Made by a program: the position numbers and the translations under genes. A model generated the notes under the pieces. It saw only the letters and a program-made list of their open reading frames with translations, did no database searches and was not told the DNA's origin. Source: CALAED01 sp937891035 (lineage in GTDB: Bacteria; Actinomycetota; Actinomycetes; Streptosporangiales; Streptosporangiaceae). From it: DNA of 11,364 bases. The DNA is taken from the NCBI GenBank assembly GCA_035642125.1, contig DASQSZ010000165.1, positions 1 to 11,364 on the forward strand, read 5' to 3'. Below, piece after piece: positions 6,537 through 11,364 of the stretch; positions within the stretch are counted from its first letter, which is position 1; the number at the start of each line of letters is the position of its first letter.

Positions 6537-7881
6537 GGCGACGGGCACCGCGGCGGTGGACGACGGCGCGGCCGGCGAGGTCCTGGTCGACGTCCGAGAC
6601 CTGCACGTCCACTTCGCGCTGCGCGGCGGCTGGTTCGACCGCTTCACCGGGCGCGACCGCGGCTCGGTCCGGGCCATCGACGGAGTGTCGTTCCGGCTGC
6701 GCCGCGGCGAGGTGCTCGGCATCGTGGGCGAGTCGGGCAGCGGGAAGACCACGCTGGGCCGGGCGCTGCTCGGGCTCGTCGCGCCGACCGGCGGCAGCAT
6801 CCGCTACGAGGGCCGGGAACTGGTCGGCCTGTCCGAGCGGCGGCTGCGGCCGCTGCGCCGCGAACTGCAGATGGTCTTCCAGGACCCGCACGCCTCGCTC
6901 AACCCCGCGATGGACATCGAACGCGCCGTCGGTCACCCGCTGCGCATTCACGGGCTCGCGGACGGCGAGGCCGCCCGCCGCGAGCAGGTGGCGGCGGCGC
7001 TGGAACGGGTCGGCCTCGCCCCGGTCGACCAGTACCTCGGCAAATTCCCCGGCGACCTGTCCGGCGGGCAAAAGCAGCGCGCCGTGCTGGCCAGGGCGAC
7101 GATCCTCGACCCCAAGCTCATCATCGCCGACGAGCCGGTGTCGATGCTCGACATGAGCGTACGGGCCAAGATCTTGGAGCTGATGCTCGACCTGAAACTC
7201 CAGCTCGGCCTCACCTACGTCTACATCACCCACGACCTCGGCACCGCGAAGTTCTTCTGCGACCGGGTCGCCATCATGTACCTCGGCCGGATCGTCGAGA
7301 TCGGCCCGACCGAAGAGATCTTCAGCGACCCCAAGCACCCCTACACCCGGTCGCTGCTCGCCGCGGTGCCCGAGCCGGATCCGCGCAAGAGCCTGCCCCG
7401 CGACGTGCCCAGAGGTGAGGTGCCCGACGCCTCGGTCCGGCCGAGCGGCTGCTCGTTCCACCCGCGTTGTCCCGCCGCGTTCGAAGTCTGCGGCTGGGAG
7501 GGCCGCGACCTGCGGGCGCTGCTGGAACAGCGCTGGACCGAGCTGCCGGAAGATGAATTCCTTGCGGAGACCTCGACCCTCGGCGACCTGGCGGGCCTCG
7601 ACGGGCAGACCGGCGGCGTCGCCGTCCCCGCGGGCGGCGGCAAGACCCCGGAGGACGTCGCCGCGCTCCTCACCAAGGTGCGCGAATCCGACCCGGCCGA
7701 GCCGCTGTGGCGCGGCGTGCGGGCGGTTCGCGCCGACGGCACCGGCCAGGCCGTCACGGAGTTCTTCGACGGCGTCGATCCGGGGCTCGTGCCGGCCGGC
7801 GGCGTCGAGGTCGCGTGCCATCTGCACGACCCCGAGATGACCGGCAAGGCCCGGCGGCTGGCGGCCGAACGCGAAGGCTGA
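6520..7881 (+). CDS. Peptide ABC transporter ATP-binding protein, OppF/DppF type, with C-terminal insertion
   Basis: Second ATPase of the importer, 453 residues, longer than the 320-350 usual for OppF/DppF. The ATPase domain runs from about 21 to 275. Walker A is GESGSGKTT (70-78), Q-loop VFQDPHASLNP (119-129), signature LSGGQKQR (180-187), Walker B LIIADEP (D204/E205), D-loop MLD and switch His238 in YITHD. HPYTRSLL (273-280) opens the C-terminal oligopeptide-transporter domain, which has CSFHPRCPAAFEVC (C311, C317, C324). In homologues a fourth cysteine follows after some 15-25 residues in a VACHLH motif. Here VACHLH (C433) comes 109 residues after C324, so about 90 residues are inserted (roughly 328-425), containing an acidic, Leu-rich part and a Gly-rich PAGGGKTPEDV stretch. 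The start is TTG at 6520, giving a 17-base overlap with the previous gene. This is the last gene of the operon. Confidence 0.93.
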   Translation: MPTKPEATGTAAVDDGAAGEVLVDVRDLHVHFALRGGWFDRFTGRDRGSVRAIDGVSFRLRRGEVLGIVGESGSGKTTLGRALLGLVAPTGGSIRYEGRELVGLSERRLRPLRRELQMVFQDPHASLNPAMDIERAVGHPLRIHGLADGEAARREQVAAALERVGLAPVDQYLGKFPGDLSGGQKQRAVLARATILDPKLIIADEPVSMLDMSVRAKILELMLDLKLQLGLTYVYITHDLGTAKFFCDRVAIMYLGRIVEIGPTEEIFSDPKHPYTRSLLAAVPEPDPRKSLPRDVPRGEVPDASVRPSGCSFHPRCPAAFEVCGWEGRDLRALLEQRWTELPEDEFLAETSTLGDLAGLDGQTGGVAVPAGGGKTPEDVAALLTKVRESDPAEPLWRGVRAVRADGTGQAVTEFFDGVDPGLVPAGGVEVACHLHDPEMTGKARRLAAEREG

Positions 7882-7882
7882 C

Positions 7883-7915
7883 CGCCGCCGGCGACGCCGC
7901 GATCACTCGGCGGCG
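7883..7915. terminator. Candidate bidirectional terminator at the convergent junction
   Basis: CGCCGCCG (7883-7890) and CGGCGGCG (7908-7915) form a perfect 8-bp stem with a 17-base loop. It straddles the 21-base gap between the importer operon and the FtsX-type gene and includes the last codons of the latter. A smaller hairpin CGGC-GAC-GCCG (7889-7899) is an alternative fold. Neither side has a T-run. The position favours a terminator, but the composition makes chance pairing easy. Confidence 0.35.
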
Positions 7916-10416
7916 ATGGCCGTCAGGACGTCCATCCGCCCGGCCCGCCAGGCCGGCCACAGCGCGGCCAGCACCCCGATCAGCCCGCCGAGCAGGACAT
8001 AGACCACGAGGGCTCCGACAGGGACCGACAGCACGTTGAGGCCTTCGCCGGCCAGCCCGTGCTGGATGGCCGCGCCGAAGGACACGCCGATGGCGATGCC
8101 GAGCAGCGCCCCGAACACGGCGATCACCACCGACTCGAGCCGGATCATCCTGCGCAGCTGGCGGCGGCTGGTGCCGACCGCCCGCAACAGGCCAATCTCC
8201 CTGGTCCGCTCGATCACCGACAGCGCCAACGTGTTGACGACGCCGACCGCCGCGATGATGACCGACATCGTCAGCAGGATCGTAAGGAAGGTCACGAACT
8301 GGTCGATCTGCCGCCGCGACTCCTTTTTCACCCCGGCCTGATCTCGCACCACCAGGTTCGGGTGGTCGCGCAGCGACCGCTCGATCGCCGCCCGCGTCGC
8401 CGCGCCGGGCCGCTCGGCGGTCACCAGGACCAGCTGGGCGAGCGGCCGCGGGGTGTGCGCCCGGTAGGCGGGCAGCGCCAGCACCCGGGGGCCGAGCACG
8501 TCGTTCTTGGCGTACACGCCGGCGATCCGCAGCCGCTGCCGTGCCCCGTCGGGGAACTCGGCCTGGACGGCCGACCCGGGGCCCCACCGATGCGTCCTCG
8601 CCACGTCCTCGTCGACGAGCATCCCGTCGGCGCCGAGGCCGGTGCCGCCGGCGAGCAGCTTCAGCCGGGCACCCGCCGCGAGACCGGCGATGTCGCCGGA
8701 GACGTACGCCGCCCGCTCGCCGCCGATGTTGACCGCACCCGTGTAGTAGGCGGTGGCCCGGGTCACCCCGGAGGTGGCGGCGACCGCGCCGGCCACCTCC
8801 GGCCCGAACCCGGCCGGCGGCCGCGCCTGCACGAGGTAGTCGGCGCCGAACTGCCTGTCGACGGCCTTGTCGATGGACGCCGACATGGACGCGCCCAGCA
8901 CGTTCACGGTCGTGATCAGGGCCAGCCCGATCATCAACGCCGAGGCGGTGGCCGCGGTGCGGCGCGGGTTGCGCAGCGCGTTACGCCGAGCCAGCCGGCC
9001 CGGAGTCTTGAACAGCCGCGGGTAGAACGCGCTCAGCACCCGCACGACCGGCCGGCTGATGACCGGGGCGAGCATGGCCACGCCGAGGAACACCAGGAAG
9101 GCGCCGACGCCGATCGGGATCAGCGGCCGCCCGCCGAGCGCGTCGGCAAGGCCAAGACCCATCGCCGCCGCGCCCGCCGCCGCGGCCGCGCCGCCGACCC
9201 CGATCCTGATGCGCAGCGAACGCCGCGGCAGGGCCACGTCGTCGCGCATCGCCGCCACCGGCGGGATCTTCGCCGCGCGCCGGGCCGGGATATAGGCGGC
9301 CACCACCGTCACGATGATGCCGACCGCGTACGACCAGATCACCGGCGTCGCGGTGAAGACGAGACCGCTCGGCGCGTCGCCCGACCCGCCGAACATGACC
9401 TGCCGGAGCAGCAGGGCGATGCCGGCTCCGAGCGCGAGTCCCGCGGTCGAGCCGGCGATCCCGACCGCGATGGCCTCGCCGATCACCGCCCGGGTGACCT
9501 GGACGCGGGCCGCGCCGACCGCGCGCAGCAACGCCAGCTCCCGCGTGCGCTGGGCGACCAGCATCGTGAACGTGTTGAAGATGATGAACGCCCCGACGAA
9601 GATCGAGATCAGCGCGAAGACCAGCAGGAACGTGCGGAAGAACGACATGATCTGCGCGACGTCGCTCTTGGCGTCCGACCGCAGCTTCGTGCCCGTGATC
9701 GCCTCGAGGTTGCCCGGCAGCACCGCGGCCACCCTGTCCCGCAGCTCCGTTTCGCCGGGGCCGGCCGAGCCCATCGAGATGTGGCTGTAGTAGCCGGGGC
9801 GAAGCAGCAGGCGCTGCGCCGTCCCCGAGTCGAACGCGGTAAGGCCGGCGCCCATCAAATTGCCGGTGCCGACGATTCCGACCACCCGCATGTGCCGCGC
9901 CGGGGCGCCCTGGACGAGGATCCTGGCCTCGTCGCCGATCCCGTACTTGGCCTTCTTGGCGGTGTTCTCGTCGATCGCCACCTCGGCCGGGCCGCGCGGC
10001 GCCCGGCCGCGCGTCATCTCATAGTCGCCGCCGGGGACCCAGTTGACGCCCATCTGCGGCGGCCCCTGGGTGGCCACCACCTCGCCGTCGCGGCCGATGA
10101 TGGCGGCGTACCCGAAGACGTGGCCGACGGGCGGGCGCACGCCATCGATCTGGCCGAGCGGCGTCAGCAGCGAGGCGGGCACCGCGGGCTGGGCGGCGGA
10201 CTCGTCGCCGCCGCCGTCGACCACCTGCTTGGCCCGTACGTCGACGGCGACGCCCTTGCCGACCTTGGCGAAGATGTCGTCGAACTGCCGCGACATCGTG
10301 TCGGTGAAGATGAGGGTGCCGGCGACGAAGGCGACGCCGAGGACCACCGCGAAGGCGGTCAGGCCCAGCCGCAGCTTGTGCGCGGCGAGATTGCGCAGGG
10401 TGACCTTGGCCATCAT
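7903..10416 (-). CDS. FtsX/MacB-type ABC transporter permease with two FtsX domains
   Basis: Membrane subunit, 837 residues, of the ABC unit whose ATPase is encoded just upstream. Helix 1 spans about 17-37 (LRLGLTAFAVVLGVAFVAGTLIF), followed by an extracytoplasmic MacB-like domain (about 38-255). The first FtsX domain has helices near 262-282, 312-338 and 356-376, with the hallmark NTFTMLVAQRTRELALLRAVGA (281-302). Two more helices lie near 405-455 and one near 487-510, then a second extracytoplasmic domain (511-700). The second FtsX domain has helices near 707-731, 757-782 and 796-820, with NTLALSVIERTREIGLLRAVG (728-748). That gives about ten helices, the duplicated-permease form common in actinomycetes. 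Family members act on lipids, lipoproteins, antibiotics or peptides at the outer membrane face; the substrate here is unknown. The ATG at 10416 shares ATGA with the end of the ATPase gene and has GGAGG at 10431-10427, ten bases before it. A second ATG follows at once, so the start could be 10413. Confidence 0.94.
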   Translation of the reverse strand: MMAKVTLRNLAAHKLRLGLTAFAVVLGVAFVAGTLIFTDTMSRQFDDIFAKVGKGVAVDVRAKQVVDGGGDESAAQPAVPASLLTPLGQIDGVRPPVGHVFGYAAIIGRDGEVVATQGPPQMGVNWVPGGDYEMTRGRAPRGPAEVAIDENTAKKAKYGIGDEARILVQGAPARHMRVVGIVGTGNLMGAGLTAFDSGTAQRLLLRPGYYSHISMGSAGPGETELRDRVAAVLPGNLEAITGTKLRSDAKSDVAQIMSFFRTFLLVFALISIFVGAFIIFNTFTMLVAQRTRELALLRAVGAARVQVTRAVIGEAIAVGIAGSTAGLALGAGIALLLRQVMFGGSGDAPSGLVFTATPVIWSYAVGIIVTVVAAYIPARRAAKIPPVAAMRDDVALPRRSLRIRIGVGGAAAAAGAAAMGLGLADALGGRPLIPIGVGAFLVFLGVAMLAPVISRPVVRVLSAFYPRLFKTPGRLARRNALRNPRRTAATASALMIGLALITTVNVLGASMSASIDKAVDRQFGADYLVQARPPAGFGPEVAGAVAATSGVTRATAYYTGAVNIGGERAAYVSGDIAGLAAGARLKLLAGGTGLGADGMLVDEDVARTHRWGPGSAVQAEFPDGARQRLRIAGVYAKNDVLGPRVLALPAYRAHTPRPLAQLVLVTAERPGAATRAAIERSLRDHPNLVVRDQAGVKKESRRQIDQFVTFLTILLTMSVIIAAVGVVNTLALSVIERTREIGLLRAVGTSRRQLRRMIRLESVVIAVFGALLGIAIGVSFGAAIQHGLAGEGLNVLSVPVGALVVYVLLGGLIGVLAALWPAWRAGRMDVLTAIAAE

Positions 10417-11207
10417 CGGGCCACGACCTCCGGCAGGTCGAAGCCCTTCATGCGCTCGAGGACCTTCTCGGCGGTCGGATCGGCCATCTGGTCGACGATG
10501 CGGCCGTCGGACAGGAACACGACGTGGTCGGCGTAGGCGGCGGCGGTCGGGTCATGGGTGACCATGACGACGGTCTGGCCGAGCTCCTTGACGGAGTTGC
10601 GCAGAAACGACAGCACCTCGGCACCGGCCAGCGAGTCGAGGTTGCCGGTGGGCTCGTCGGCGAAGACGATCTCCGGCCGGGCCGCGAGCGCGCGGGCGCA
10701 GGCGACGCGTTGTTGCTGCCCGCCCGACAGCTGATGAGGACGGTGGGTGAGCCGGTCGCGCAGCCCCACGGTGTCGATCACATGGTCGACCCACGCGCGG
10801 TCCGGGCGCCGCCCGGCGAGATCGATGGGCAGCGTGATGTTCTCGCCCGCCGTCAGCGTCGGCACGAGGTTGAAGGTCTGGAACACGAACCCGATGTGGT
10901 CACGGCGCAGCCGGGTCAGGCGCTTGTCGTCGAGCCGGGACAGGTCGGTCTCGCCGACGAACACCCGCCCCCCGGTGACCGAGTCGAGTCCGGCCATGCA
11001 GTGCATGAGGGTGGACTTGCCGGAGCCGGACGGGCCCATGACCGCGGTGAACCGGGCCTTGGGCATCCCCACCGACACCCCGGCCAGCGCCGTCACCCGC
11101 GCCGCGCCCGATCCGTACTCCTTCACGACGTTCTCGGCGCGAGCCGCGAGCACAACCGCTCCCAGCTCGAGCCGGCTTTCGTCGGTGATCGGGACGTCGC
11201 TGGTCAC
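10413..11207 (-). CDS. LolD/MacB-type ABC transporter ATP-binding protein
   Basis: Cytosolic ATPase, 264 residues, partner of the FtsX-type permease that follows it. The domain begins near VVLAARAENVVKEYGSG (18-34). Motifs numbered from the chosen start are Walker A GPSGSGKST (58-66), Q-loop FVFQTFNL (107-114), signature LSGGQQQR (160-167), Walker B IVFADEP (D184/E185) with TGNLDS, and switch His218 in MVTHD. The pattern GPSGSGKSTLMHCMAGLD plus ADEPTGNLDS is typical of the LolD/FtsE/MacB class that pairs with FtsX-like permeases rather than with solute importers. I chose GTG at 11207 because AGGAG (11219-11215) sits seven bases before it. The frame extends 20 codons further upstream to 11267, but that stretch is Cys/Arg-rich with no ribosome site seen. 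About 35 residues after the core, the tail (ERMKGFDLPEVV) may contact the permease. Confidence 0.94.
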   Translation of the reverse strand: MTSDVPITDESRLELGAVVLAARAENVVKEYGSGAARVTALAGVSVGMPKARFTAVMGPSGSGKSTLMHCMAGLDSVTGGRVFVGETDLSRLDDKRLTRLRRDHIGFVFQTFNLVPTLTAGENITLPIDLAGRRPDRAWVDHVIDTVGLRDRLTHRPHQLSGGQQQRVACARALAARPEIVFADEPTGNLDSLAGAEVLSFLRNSVKELGQTVVMVTHDPTAAAYADHVVFLSDGRIVDQMADPTAEKVLERMKGFDLPEVVAR

Positions 11208-11214
11208 CTGGAGA

Positions 11215-11219
11215 CTCCT
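11215..11219 (-). promoter_or_regulatory. Ribosome binding site fixing the GTG start of the LolD-type ATPase
   Basis: On the minus strand AGGAG is followed by seven bases and then GTG (11207-11205). This spacing is ideal and outweighs the longer 284-residue reading that starts at 11267. Confidence 0.75.
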
Positions 11220-11283
11220 GTCGCATCGCGGACTGCAAATGGGCACACGAAAGCGCGGCGCACACAACGGGACGGCCGGCCAC

Positions 11284-11301
11284 GACCTCTCAGACCTCTC
11301 A
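11284..11301. promoter_or_regulatory. Perfect 9-bp tandem repeat upstream of the FtsX-type ABC operon
   Basis: GACCTCTCA occurs twice without a gap (11284-11292, 11293-11301); on the minus strand it reads TGAGAGGTC twice. It lies 77-94 bases before the ATPase start. Directly upstream on the minus strand is TTGTCC (11308-11303), a fair -35 box, with the repeat filling the 17-base spacer; however, the -10 position (11285-11280, TCGTGG) is poor. Direct repeats of this size are typical of response-regulator sites, but no regulator gene is visible and the role is inferred. Confidence 0.4.
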
Positions 11302-11364
11302 CGGACAACGCTATGAGCGCCGGACCCGGCGGGTATCGACCGGCGGTACGGAATCGGGAGTCCG

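Noticed and set aside
8059..10536. Very long open frame (825 codons) on the + strand opposite the FtsX-type gene
   Set aside because: Its product is Arg/Asp/Gly/His-rich low-complexity sequence typical of an antisense frame in GC-rich DNA, and the minus strand encodes a clear FtsX-family permease.
11313..11364. Possible divergent gene starting at ATG 11313 and running off the right edge
   Set aside because: Only 17 codons are visible, with no ribosome binding site upstream; it could be a leaderless or spurious frame, so no call is made.

Overview
The window is ordinary high-GC actinobacterial chromosome. The very high GC content, G/C-biased third codon positions, GTG and TTG starts and strong GGAGG-type ribosome binding sites all fit the class. 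Something like Streptosporangiales or a related filamentous actinomycete is plausible, but that rank is inference. I see no mobile elements, CRISPR arrays, tRNA or rRNA genes, and no gene-free stretch longer than 300 bases.

Layout, left to right. (1) The 3' end of metH, covering the S-adenosylmethionine-binding reactivation domain of cobalamin-dependent methionine synthase, enters from outside the window and stops at 836. (2) A 145-residue small membrane protein with a conserved-looking C-terminal tail lies at 982-1419. (3) After a 187-base intergenic region with several short dyads and a weak promoter candidate comes a five-gene Opp/Dpp-type peptide ABC importer at 1607-7881, all on the + strand. 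Its order is lipoprotein substrate-binding protein, OppB-like permease, OppC-like permease, OppD-like ATPase, OppF-like ATPase. The last four genes overlap or abut, while a 135-base gap holding a 24-bp stem-loop separates the binding protein from the permeases. (4) Converging on it with a 21-base gap is a two-gene operon on the - strand: an 837-residue FtsX/MacB-type permease (10416-7903) and, upstream of it with an ATGA overlap, its LolD/MacB-type ATPase (11207-10413). The last 157 bases hold the upstream region of this operon.

How the genes work together. The + strand operon encodes a complete importer. The lipoprotein would capture peptides (or a peptide-like ligand) outside the membrane, the two permeases form the channel, and two different ATPases drive it. 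The stem-loop after the binding-protein gene suggests that this subunit is made in excess over the membrane complex, as is usual for such importers. The - strand pair is a complete FtsX-superfamily ABC unit, which typically handles lipids, peptides or antibiotics at the outer face of the membrane rather than importing solutes.

I found no novel multi-gene system. The points most worth a second look are the 24-bp intercistronic hairpin, a roughly 100-residue insertion that splits the C-terminal cysteine cluster of the OppF-like ATPase, a nine-base minisatellite encoding an Arg-Pro-Thr repeat at the start of the OppD-like ATPase, and a perfect 9-bp tandem repeat upstream of the FtsX operon.
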